Part shown: positions 1 to 5,281 of the stretch, piece by piece
Layout: every line of letters starts with the position of its first letter
How positions within the stretch are numbered: the stretch's first letter is position 1
Origin: Acidobacteriota bacterium
Lineage (GTDB): Bacteria > Acidobacteriota > Terriglobia > Terriglobales > Acidobacteriaceae
Assembly: GCA_021781255.1 (NCBI GenBank)
Contig: JAJXXG010000661.1
Span: 1-5,820, forward strand
Direction: 5' to 3'
DNA: 5,820 nt
Notes under the pieces: generated by a model
Database searches by the model: none
What the model was told of the DNA's origin: nothing
Seen by the model: only the letters and a program-made list of their open reading frames with translations
Made by a program: the position numbers and the translations under genes

Positions 1-185
1 CGACCAACATTGTGGATGTGTACGTGAACTATCTGCGCCGCAAATTGCAGGATCCCTTGCCGGGCAGACTGATTCGCACGGTACGCGGGCAGGGCTACAT
101 GGTGCCCGGCGAGATAGGGCATGCAGGCAATGTATCGCCGATAACTGCGCATGAGAATCTTCCAACCCCGCAACCGGGCAGCTAA
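1..185 (+). CDS. OmpR/PhoB-family response regulator, C-terminal end (5' part outside window)
   Basis: Only the last 60 codons are present; reading starts at base 3 and ends at TAA 183-185. The visible residues are the recognition helix and wing of a winged-helix trans_reg_C domain: TNIVDVYVNYLRRKL, then LIRTVRGQGYMV, matching the family pattern N-x-V-D-V-x-I-x-x-L-R-R-K-L ... I-x-T-V-R-G-x-G-Y. Proteins of this family bind direct repeats in promoters after phosphorylation of an N-terminal receiver domain, which lies outside the window. About 25 residues follow the usual end of the wing; this tail is polar and Pro-rich and has no recognisable motif. The gene lies 40 nt upstream of a sigma-54 activator on the same strand, so co-transcription is likely. 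The family is certain from the motif; the regulated genes and the partner kinase cannot be read from this fragment. Confidence 0.92.
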   Translation, partial: TNIVDVYVNYLRRKLQDPLPGRLIRTVRGQGYMVPGEIGHAGNVSPITAHENLPTPQPGS

Positions 186-212
186 CCCGGAAGAACAGCC
201 TTGATTGAGCCA

Positions 213-218
213 GAGGAG
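213..218 (+). promoter_or_regulatory. Ribosome binding site of the sigma-54 activator gene
   Basis: GAGGAG lies 7 nt before ATG 226. It supports ATG 226 over the upstream in-frame TTG at 205, which would place this purine run inside the coding sequence and has no comparable site in front of it. Confidence 0.65.
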
Positions 219-225
219 TTTTACC

Positions 226-1530
226 ATGCAGACCTTTCCCGTTCCAGTCACGCCACGCGCATCACAGATACGGCCACGAACTGCATTGGTGGCGAGCGCC
301 GACAGCAGCTTTCGCCAGAGGGTGAGCCAGAGCCTGCGCGGCCTGCGCTGGCACGTGCGCGAGGCCGAGAGCGGAGCCGAGGCGTGGATGCAGGCTGATG
401 ACGAGGCAATGGATGCCTTGATTGTGGATTCGTGGCTGCCCGATCTAAATTTGCAGGAGTTTGTGCAGGACTTCCAGACGCATTTTCCTGAGGTTGACGT
501 GGTAACCCTGGATGGAGGGCTGGGGGATGCTCCGCGCGGACCCCATCGCCAGGAGATTCTGTACGCACTGCACCGCAGCCAGGAGCCGGATACTCCGGCA
601 TGGAACGATGTACGAGAGTTGGAGGAAGAGGCTCTGCCTGCACGCTTCGACAGCCTTCTGACGTTTCGCAAGCCTGCTGCAAATACGGTTCCGTTGCCCC
701 TGATCCGGGAGCTTGCGGTCAATGCCTGCGATGCGAGCGACGGATCCTTCGCGGCTGGCGCCGTTGTTGATCGCCTGCCGGAACTGGTGGGGGACGCTCA
801 CTGCATGCTGGAGGTGAGCCGCCGCATACGCCTTGTGGCTCCCCGCTCGACGCCGGTGCTGATCGAGGGGCCTACTGGCTCAGGGAAAGAACTGGTCGCG
901 GCGGCTGTGCATCGACTCTCTGACCGCAGACGGAAACCTTTTGTCGCCATCAACTGCGCTGCCATTCCCGAGACGCTACTGGAAGCGGAGCTCTTCGGCC
1001 ACACGCGCGGCGCCTTTACGGGCGCGGTGCAGGGGCGTATTGGGCGCATTGAAGCCGCAAATGGCGGAACCTTGTTTCTGGACGAGATCGGGGAGATGCC
1101 GGTGACTTTGCAGGCCAAGCTGCTGCGCTTTGTTGAGAGTGGCGAACTGCAGCGGGTTGGAGACAACGAAACGCTGAAGGTGGATGTGCGCATTCTTGCC
1201 GCGACGCACAGGCCACTGGCCAGTAGCGCTCATGATGGCGTCTTCCGCGCCGATCTCTACTATCGGCTGGCGGTGTTTCTGATTCGCACTCCGGCGCTGG
1301 CCGAGCACCCCGAGGATATTCCGGCTCTTGTGGAGCACTTTCTGGAGAAGATGGCGCGGCGGTGGCCGGCCAAGCACATTCTCGCTGGAGCCATGGCAAG
1401 ACTGAAAGCCCACAGCTGGCCGGGGAACGTTCGCGAATTGCAGCACGTGCTGGAGCGGGCGGCTATTCTGGCCGGAGACGCGCCTACGATCCGTGCCGAG
1501 GAGATTGAGTTTGGGATGTGTCTGGGCTGA
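226..1530 (+). CDS. Sigma-54-dependent transcriptional activator (bEBP) with degenerate receiver and no DNA-binding domain
   Basis: This 434-residue protein is an NtrC-class AAA+ ATPase that remodels sigma-54 RNA polymerase. Residues about 18-155 resemble a receiver domain: a candidate phosphoacceptor D68 in IVDSWLPD, T94 and K149 fit receiver positions, but the Mg-binding acidic pair after strand 1 reads S24-A25. The region about 98-140 is an unusually long acidic, Pro-rich stretch. The AAA+ domain (about 187-425) has Walker A GPTGSGKE (215-222), GAFTGA (262-267), Walker B LFLDEIGE (283-290), sensor I AATH (325-328), arginine-finger segment FRADLYYRL (340-348) and sensor II WPGNVREL (398-405). 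The chain stops at 434, where a Fis-type helix-turn-helix would normally follow, so promoter-specific binding is not evident. It may act from solution or through a partner, possibly the response regulator encoded just upstream. ATP hydrolysis and sigma-54 contact are well supported; the target genes are unknown. Confidence 0.92.
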   Translation: MQTFPVPVTPRASQIRPRTALVASADSSFRQRVSQSLRGLRWHVREAESGAEAWMQADDEAMDALIVDSWLPDLNLQEFVQDFQTHFPEVDVVTLDGGLGDAPRGPHRQEILYALHRSQEPDTPAWNDVRELEEEALPARFDSLLTFRKPAANTVPLPLIRELAVNACDASDGSFAAGAVVDRLPELVGDAHCMLEVSRRIRLVAPRSTPVLIEGPTGSGKELVAAAVHRLSDRRRKPFVAINCAAIPETLLEAELFGHTRGAFTGAVQGRIGRIEAANGGTLFLDEIGEMPVTLQAKLLRFVESGELQRVGDNETLKVDVRILAATHRPLASSAHDGVFRADLYYRLAVFLIRTPALAEHPEDIPALVEHFLEKMARRWPAKHILAGAMARLKAHSWPGNVRELQHVLERAAILAGDAPTIRAEEIEFGMCLG

Positions 1531-1567
1531 AAGGTGCGTCCCTCAATCTGCCGCAGTCGCCTTTCGC

Positions 1568-2011
1568 CTACGTTGTCCCGCGCTGGCGAAGTTCCACAAA
1601 CAGGCCCTTGGCATGGGCCAGCCTGGTCCCGTCTGAGCCGAGTATGTGCGCCTCAACCCAGTGCTTGCGCCCTTCGCTTCGAGTGATACGCCCCTCCGTG
1701 CGGATGGGCTTGCTGCTTGGAACTGGACGAAGGTAGTCAACTTCCAGGTGCCGTGTCATCGAGGTAAGCCCTCGTGCGCGAACGGTCTTGCTCATCGTCT
1801 CATCGAGAAGCGTGGCAATAATGCCTCCATGCAGATAGCCGGGATGACCGTCGAATACGCCTGAAACCGTCGTATTGCAAACAACGGTGGCATCGGCTGC
1901 CAGGAGGAACGTAAGGTGCAGGCCATGCTCGTTTGCCGGGCCACAGCCAAAGCAGCGATTCTGCGCTGCATGCGCAAGCGGGGTCAGGTTTTCCGCGGAA
2001 TCCTGAATCAT
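1568..2011 (-). CDS. PaaI-family hotdog-fold acyl-CoA thioesterase
   Basis: This 147-residue protein has a single 4HBT/hotdog domain. The N-terminal CFGCG (C20, C23) followed by N-x-x-G-L is common in this subgroup. The core motif HGG (61-63), followed by IIATLLDE, places D70 where PaaI enzymes carry the catalytic acid that activates water. The likely reaction is hydrolysis of an acyl- or aryl-CoA thioester in the cytoplasm; the substrate cannot be told from sequence. I chose ATG 2011 because ATGAGG (2023-2018) precedes it by 6 nt; GTG 2029 and ATG 2023 are in-frame alternatives without a good ribosome site, adding 6 or 4 residues. It converges on the sigma-54 activator (37 nt between stops) and diverges from the cytochrome gene, so it is probably a single-gene unit. 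The family is sure, the substrate is not. Confidence 0.9.
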   Translation of the reverse strand: MIQDSAENLTPLAHAAQNRCFGCGPANEHGLHLTFLLAADATVVCNTTVSGVFDGHPGYLHGGIIATLLDETMSKTVRARGLTSMTRHLEVDYLRPVPSSKPIRTEGRITRSEGRKHWVEAHILGSDGTRLAHAKGLFVELRQRGTT

Positions 2012-2109
2012 GCCGAACCTCATCTTCACAGCATACGGGCACGGGGTGCGCTGAAGTCAGCCTGCGTCACAATTCGCAGCGCCATCTGCCCACAGCATAG
2101 AATGACGGC
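2012..2109. promoter_or_regulatory. Divergent promoter region, thioesterase (-) and cytochrome c (+)
   Basis: This 98-bp gap separates two divergent starts and must hold both promoters. On the + strand, TAGAAT (2098-2103) is the best -10 candidate, with a weak TTCGCA (2073-2078) upstream at 19 bp. On the - strand, TATGCT (2035-2030) and CTGACT (2060-2055) are a weak 4/6 pair, also at 19 bp; they would give a short leader containing the ATGAGG ribosome site of the thioesterase gene. All of these are weak matches judged by eye. Confidence 0.35.
2098..2103 (+). promoter_or_regulatory. Putative -10 element of the cytochrome c gene (leaderless mRNA)
   Basis: TAGAAT matches TATAAT at 5 of 6 positions. 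The A of ATG 2110 lies 7 nt beyond its last base, which is where transcription would begin. No Shine-Dalgarno sequence precedes the ATG. A leaderless message is inferred from this geometry only. Confidence 0.35.
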
Positions 2110-2505
2110 ATGCGTCGGCAACCTTCACTCGCTCTGCTGTTGCGGAAACTTTGCGGGCATGTGCGCGCACCACTGTTGAGTTGTACCGCCCTCGCTTGCG
2201 TATTTTTGTTGAGTGGCTGTCATGGTGCTGTGCCCCTTACCGCGCAGGAGCAGGCGGGGAAGCATCTTTATACCGTGCGCTGCGCACACTGCCATGAGTA
2301 CAACGATCAGGGGCTGAAGAAGGTTCCGCCCGATCTACACAACGTGTTTCGTGGCGCGCAGCTCCCCAGCGGAGCGCCGGCTACCGATGAGCAGGTACGG
2401 CGCGAGGTTTTGTCGGGGCGTGGCATGATGCCGCCGTTCGCCGGCCGCTTCTCGGATGAGGAGATGGCGGCGTTGCTGGCATATCTGCATACCGGCCTGC
2501 GCTAA
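2110..2505 (+). CDS. Monoheme cytochrome c lipoprotein
   Basis: This 131-residue exported protein has one class I c-type heme site. The Arg/Lys-containing N-terminus (1-20) is followed by a hydrophobic segment (21-36) ending in the lipobox LSGC, with lipidation expected at C37. The protein is thus probably anchored to a membrane and exposed to the periplasm or cell surface. Heme attaches at C58-A-H-C61-H62, with H62 as one axial ligand; M106 or M107 in GMMPPFAGRFSDEEMAALLAYL-type sequence (split here: GMMPPF 105-110, then a C-terminal helix) supplies the other, as in small cytochromes c such as cytochrome c5/c6 types. The role is electron transfer; the partner is not indicated because neither neighbour is a respiratory gene. 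ATG 2110 has no Shine-Dalgarno sequence. The pre-lipobox region is rather long, with extra cysteines at 15, 25 and 30, so a later start is possible, though no better one is visible. Confidence 0.9.
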   Translation: MRRQPSLALLLRKLCGHVRAPLLSCTALACVFLLSGCHGAVPLTAQEQAGKHLYTVRCAHCHEYNDQGLKKVPPDLHNVFRGAQLPSGAPATDEQVRREVLSGRGMMPPFAGRFSDEEMAALLAYLHTGLR

Positions 2506-2512
2506 GCGCCGC

Positions 2513-2545
2513 CATGCGGTTCCAGCCTGCTATTGGAACTGCATG
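2513..2545 (+). terminator. Strong hairpin at the cytochrome/methyltransferase junction
   Basis: CATGCGGTTCCA (2513-2524) pairs with TGGAACTGCATG (2534-2545) over 12 positions around a 9-nt loop. The single irregular pair (2518/2540) is G-U in + strand RNA but C-A in - strand RNA, so the stem is continuous only in the cytochrome transcript. It begins 8 nt after the cytochrome stop and contains the stop codon and last codons of the methyltransferase gene. Neither side carries a T run, so it is not a classical intrinsic terminator; Rho-assisted termination or 3'-end protection is possible. Confidence 0.45.
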
Positions 2546-3162
2546 CAGCAGTAGAGGAATTGCTGCTGGTTTCCCGACGGGGTTTGGTGTATCTCCAGGC
2601 AGGACTCGATCAGGCGGAATCGCGGACCGAAGATGGCGGAAAGGGAATCCGCATCATAGCGGCACACCGGCAGTCCACTGCACTTCATGGGTCCCTGCGG
2701 ACCAAAGGTGGCAATCACCAGATGCCCGCCCGGCTTGAGCGCATGGGTCGCCTGGTGAACATAGTCTTCGCGCATCTGTGCATCCAGCAGAAAGTGAAAA
2801 ACCGCGCGGTCGTGCCACAGATCGTAGCGTGCAGCCGGCAGGTTGACATCGGTAACGTCGCCCACTCGCCACGTAACGGCTTCGGCTTTCTGCCCAAGCC
2901 GCTCCTGCACCTTGGCAAGGCCCTCAGCAGACACGTCAAGCACTGTCAGGTCGGTGTAGCCCTGTTCGAGTAGGTCGTCGACGAGCGTTGAGTGGCCTCC
3001 GCCCACATCCAAAATGGATGCGTTGCAACCGGCGACACTCTGAATCAAGCGCAGCGAGGTTTCCAGATGCGGCCGATACCACCCCACGCCGTTCTGCGCG
3101 CTTCGAGCGTACACGCCATCCCAATGAGCCTTCGTATCCGGTTTCGCCTGTTCCTGATGCAT
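2530..3162 (-). CDS. Class I SAM-dependent methyltransferase
   Basis: This 210-residue protein has the Rossmann-like methyltransferase fold. Motif I is LDVGGGHS (51-58), which binds the methionine part of S-adenosylmethionine. Post-motif I is LTVLDVS (72-78), with D76 expected to hold the ribose hydroxyls. GDVTD (101-105) follows, then motif II as YDLWHDRAVFHFL (113-125) and motif III KPGGHLVIATF (143-153). The WHDRA-x-FHF form of motif II and the later CSGLPVCRYD (161-170) look like conserved subgroup features, but I do not know the substrate; small-molecule or protein targets are both possible. ATG 3162 is chosen because AAGGTGG (3176-3170) precedes it by 7 nt; ATG 3168 (two residues longer) and GTG 3180 are in-frame alternatives. 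It is soluble, with no signal peptide. It diverges from miaB and converges on the cytochrome gene, so it is probably monocistronic. Confidence 0.88.
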   Translation of the reverse strand: MHQEQAKPDTKAHWDGVYARSAQNGVGWYRPHLETSLRLIQSVAGCNASILDVGGGHSTLVDDLLEQGYTDLTVLDVSAEGLAKVQERLGQKAEAVTWRVGDVTDVNLPAARYDLWHDRAVFHFLLDAQMREDYVHQATHALKPGGHLVIATFGPQGPMKCSGLPVCRYDADSLSAIFGPRFRLIESCLEIHQTPSGNQQQFLYCCMQFQ

Positions 3163-3169
3163 CGTCATG

Positions 3170-3176
3170 CCACCTT
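3170..3176 (-). promoter_or_regulatory. Ribosome binding site of the methyltransferase gene
   Basis: AAGGTGG, read on the - strand, lies 7 nt before ATG 3162 and differs from the consensus AAGGAGG by one base. It favours 3162; the ATG at 3168 would be too close. Confidence 0.5.
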
Positions 3177-3185
3177 TCACAGCAG

Positions 3186-3222
3186 ATTGTTGAGGGGAAG
3201 GCTATTGGCTAAGTTCAACAAT
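3186..3222. promoter_or_regulatory. Inverted repeat in the methyltransferase/miaB divergent region
   Basis: ATTGTTGA (3186-3193) and TCAACAAT (3215-3222) are a perfect 8-bp inverted repeat with 21 nt between them, extendable by G-T pairs at both ends. A second small repeat, ACAAT-TCC-ATTGT (3218-3230), overlaps its right arm, and a - strand -10-like TACAAT (3231-3226) sits next to it. The arrangement could be an operator or a leader hairpin of the methyltransferase gene. The function is unproven. Confidence 0.3.
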
Positions 3223-3268
3223 TCCATTGTACTGAGTGTTAGCGGTTTGGATTGATATGCCAAGACGC

Positions 3269-3274
3269 TATACT
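3269..3274 (+). promoter_or_regulatory. Putative -10 element of miaB
   Basis: TATACT matches TATAAT at 5 of 6 positions. Initiation 6-7 nt downstream would fall at about 3281, leaving a leader of about 4 nt before ATG 3285. No good -35 is seen; TTGGAT (3247-3252) at 16 bp is a weak match. Confidence 0.35.
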
Positions 3275-3284
3275 CAAACTTGAT

Positions 3285-4604
3285 ATGGCAACCGAGAAAA
3301 CCTTCTATCTTGAGACCTTCGGCTGCCAGATGAATGCCCATGACTCGGAGAAGGTGATTGGCACACTCCAGCAGCAGGGCTATCGCCAGGTCGAATCCGA
3401 AGAAGAAGCAGGGCTGATCCTCTACAACACCTGCTCCATTCGCGACAAGGCAGAGCAGAAGGTCTTCCATCGTCTGAACGACTACAAGCGCCTGTACAAG
3501 GCAGGCAAGCGCTTTGGGGTGTTGGGCTGCGTGGCTCAGCAGGAGGGCGAAAAAATCTTCGACCGCGCCCCGTATGTATCGCTGGTGTCGGGGTCGGCCT
3601 CGTACCGCAAGCTGCCAGAGATGCTGTACCGCCTGGAGGCAGGCGAGAAGCGCATTACCGGTCTGGATGACCGGCAAACCGAAGAGACCTTTGAGACGGA
3701 GTTTACCGCGCGTCAAAATCCGTATCGGGGCTACATCACCATCATTGAGGGCTGCGACAAGTTCTGCGCCTACTGCGTGGTGCCGTATACCCGCGGCAAG
3801 GAGCGGAGCCGCGCGTCCTCATCCGTGCTGGCAGAAGCCCGCCGCATCGCCGATCAGGGATACACCGAGATCCAATTGCTGGGGCAGAACGTCAACAGCT
3901 ACCGGGATCCAGAAGGGAAGTCGAGCTTCGCAGAGCTGCTGGCAACTGTCGGGCAGGTATCCGGTATCCGGCGAGTTCGCTTTACCACCAGCCACCCCAG
4001 GGACTTTACCAGGGATATCGTGGATGCCATTGACGCTGTTCCGACGCTCTGCGACCATGTGCACCTTCCGGTGCAGTCGGGATCGTCTTCCGTCTTGAAG
4101 AGGATGGCACGGGAGTATACGCGCGAGTGGTACTTGGAGCGAATCAGTTGGATGAAGGCTGCAAAGCGCAAGATCTCGCTTTCGACGGACATCATCGTGG
4201 GTTTTCCCGGCGAGACGGCAGACGACTTTATCGAGACTATGGACCTTCTTGCTGAGGTCGAGTACGATTGCGTCTTCGGTTTCAAGTATTCGGCCAGGCC
4301 CAATACGCCCGCCCTTACAATGATTGATTCCATTCCGGAGGCGGAAAAAGCGAAGCGGCTGCAATCGCTGCTCGATCGACAGCGCGAGATACAAAGAGCA
4401 AATTATTCAAAGCATATAGGCGAAATCATGGAAGTAATGGTTGAAGGAATCAATCCGGCGAGAGGGCAGATTGCAGGCCGCAGCAGCCAGAATAAGCCTG
4501 TAAACTTTACTTCAGCCCAGGCAATTGCGCCGGCTCCCGGCAGCTATCTCCAGGTGCGCATCACCGGGTCGTTTCCGAACAGTCTCGTCGGGGAAGCAAT
4601 TTAG
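3285..4604 (+). CDS. miaB: tRNA-2-methylthio-N6-dimethylallyladenosine synthase MiaB
   Basis: This 439-residue radical-SAM methylthiotransferase converts i6A37 to ms2i6A37 in tRNAs reading UNN codons. The N-terminal MTTase domain (about 4-125) opens with TFGCQMN and supplies the auxiliary 4Fe-4S ligands C14, C50 and C82. The radical-SAM domain (about 145-375) has C157-x3-C161-x2-C164 in EGCDKFCAYC for the SAM-binding cluster; LGQNVNSY (199-206), LPVQSGS (261-267), DIIVGFPGET (302-311) and YSARPNTPA (335-343) are family signatures that point to MiaB rather than RimO or MtaB. The C-terminal TRAM domain (about 378-439) binds tRNA. Length is normal. ATG 3285 is preferred over the in-frame TTG 3252, because a -10-like TATACT lies between them and the family usually begins just before the TFGCQMN motif. 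It is followed after 16 nt by the nuclease gene, evidently in one operon. Confidence 0.96.
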   Translation: MATEKTFYLETFGCQMNAHDSEKVIGTLQQQGYRQVESEEEAGLILYNTCSIRDKAEQKVFHRLNDYKRLYKAGKRFGVLGCVAQQEGEKIFDRAPYVSLVSGSASYRKLPEMLYRLEAGEKRITGLDDRQTEETFETEFTARQNPYRGYITIIEGCDKFCAYCVVPYTRGKERSRASSSVLAEARRIADQGYTEIQLLGQNVNSYRDPEGKSSFAELLATVGQVSGIRRVRFTTSHPRDFTRDIVDAIDAVPTLCDHVHLPVQSGSSSVLKRMAREYTREWYLERISWMKAAKRKISLSTDIIVGFPGETADDFIETMDLLAEVEYDCVFGFKYSARPNTPALTMIDSIPEAEKAKRLQSLLDRQREIQRANYSKHIGEIMEVMVEGINPARGQIAGRSSQNKPVNFTSAQAIAPAPGSYLQVRITGSFPNSLVGEAI

Positions 4605-4609
4605 CGAGG

Positions 4610-4616
4610 AAGGAGG
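4610..4616 (+). promoter_or_regulatory. Consensus Shine-Dalgarno of the bifunctional nuclease gene
   Basis: AAGGAGG is a perfect anti-Shine-Dalgarno match placed 4 nt before ATG 4621. It fixes that start and rules out the open frame that runs upstream into the 3' end of miaB. It contrasts with miaB, which has no visible ribosome site. Confidence 0.75.
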
Positions 4617-4620
4617 ATCC

Positions 4621-5109
4621 ATGGATATCGAGGTAAAGATTCGGGGATTGATGATGGATCCCGCCACCAATATGCCCATCGTCGTCCTGAAAGATGTAGC
4701 CTCAGACGCCGTAATGCCCATCTGGGTCGGCATCTTTGAGGCGAACGCCATCGCCATTGAGATTGAGAAGGCCTCGGCCGCTCGTCCCATGACGCACGAT
4801 CTGGCTCGAAATTTAATTCGCTACTTGAATGCCGAGCTGCAACGTGTAGTGATTACGGAACTTAAGGATGACACCTTTTACGCAAGCCTGTGGCTGAAGC
4901 AGGAAGAAGAAGAGATCGCCATAGACGCGCGCCCGTCTGACGCAATCGCCCTGGCGCTGCGAGCCGATTGCCCGATCTTCGTGTCGGAGCAGGTGATGCA
5001 ATCCGCAAAGCTGAATACGAGTGGACCAGGCGAAGGCGCGTCTGCAGAGCAACTTCGCGGCTGGCTCGAAGGTCTGAACGACGAGGACCTCGGTCGCTAC
5101 AAGATGTAG
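4621..5109 (+). CDS. Bifunctional nuclease family protein (DUF151/BFN domain)
   Basis: This 162-residue protein consists of one DUF151 (bifunctional nuclease) domain over residues about 1-135, plus a short C-terminal helix. Family signatures are VMPIWVGIFEANAIA (31-45), RPMTHDL (55-61) and IDARPSDAIALALR (101-114). Plant and archaeal/bacterial members have been described as nucleases acting on RNA and DNA, but the biological role in bacteria is poorly known and I see no classic catalytic metal-binding signature. There is no UvrB/UvrC-type domain at the C-terminus, which some homologues carry; instead the protein ends with an acidic helix and GRYKM. It starts 16 nt after miaB behind a consensus Shine-Dalgarno, so it is co-transcribed with a tRNA-modification gene. 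A link to RNA metabolism is suggested by that pairing but not shown. Confidence 0.92.
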   Translation: MDIEVKIRGLMMDPATNMPIVVLKDVASDAVMPIWVGIFEANAIAIEIEKASAARPMTHDLARNLIRYLNAELQRVVITELKDDTFYASLWLKQEEEEIAIDARPSDAIALALRADCPIFVSEQVMQSAKLNTSGPGEGASAEQLRGWLEGLNDEDLGRYKM

Positions 5110-5281
5110 GGAAGACTGGGCTTAAGAGCATTCTCAGATTTGAGAATGACTGTCACGATTCTGACGTACAGTTGCAGTTTACAGAATATCCGTTATCGGA
5201 CATTGAGTGTACTGGCCGATATGGCCGATCCTTTAAAGCGCTGTGCGAATCCCGATAGCGTGAATAATCGCACCTCGCTAA
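5110..5281. other. Convergent intergenic region with small repeats
   Basis: This 172-bp non-coding gap lies between the 3' ends of the nuclease gene and the DapA-family gene. It contains a perfect 8-bp hairpin (5129-5148), ATTCTG/CAGAAT arms (5158-5163 and 5182-5187), TCCG-TTAT-CGGA (5189-5200) and two copies of TGGCCGAT with a 9-bp period (5213-5220, 5222-5229). No tRNA, small ORF with a ribosome site, or T-tract terminator was found. Confidence 0.5.
5129..5148. terminator. Perfect 8-bp hairpin downstream of the miaB-nuclease operon
   Basis: CATTCTCA (5129-5136), loop GATT, TGAGAATG (5141-5148). It lies 19 nt beyond the nuclease stop and between convergent genes, the expected place for a 3'-end element. 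No T run follows on either strand and the stem is AT-rich, so an intrinsic terminator is uncertain; an operator-like palindrome is an alternative, although no promoter is expected here. Confidence 0.35.

Noticed and set aside
205..225. TTG 205 as start of the sigma-54 activator
   Set aside because: It would place the GAGGAG ribosome site inside the gene; ATG 226 has correct spacing and a family-like start.
976..1446. Long open frame on the - strand opposite the AAA+ domain
   Set aside because: No recognisable domain, no ribosome site, and the + strand frame has unmistakable bEBP motifs; it is a shadow of high-GC coding sequence.
2533..2973. Open frame on the + strand opposite the methyltransferase
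   Set aside because: The - strand carries all SAM-binding motifs in order; the + strand product has no family features.
3514..4098. Open frame on the + strand inside miaB (and - strand frames at 3819-4394 and 3177-3716)
   Set aside because: They overlap conserved MiaB sequence in other frames and encode Arg/Trp/Cys-rich or low-information sequence without known motifs.
4525..4620. Upstream extension of the nuclease gene into miaB
   Set aside because: The extension translates the 3' end of miaB in another frame, and a perfect Shine-Dalgarno sits just before ATG 4621.
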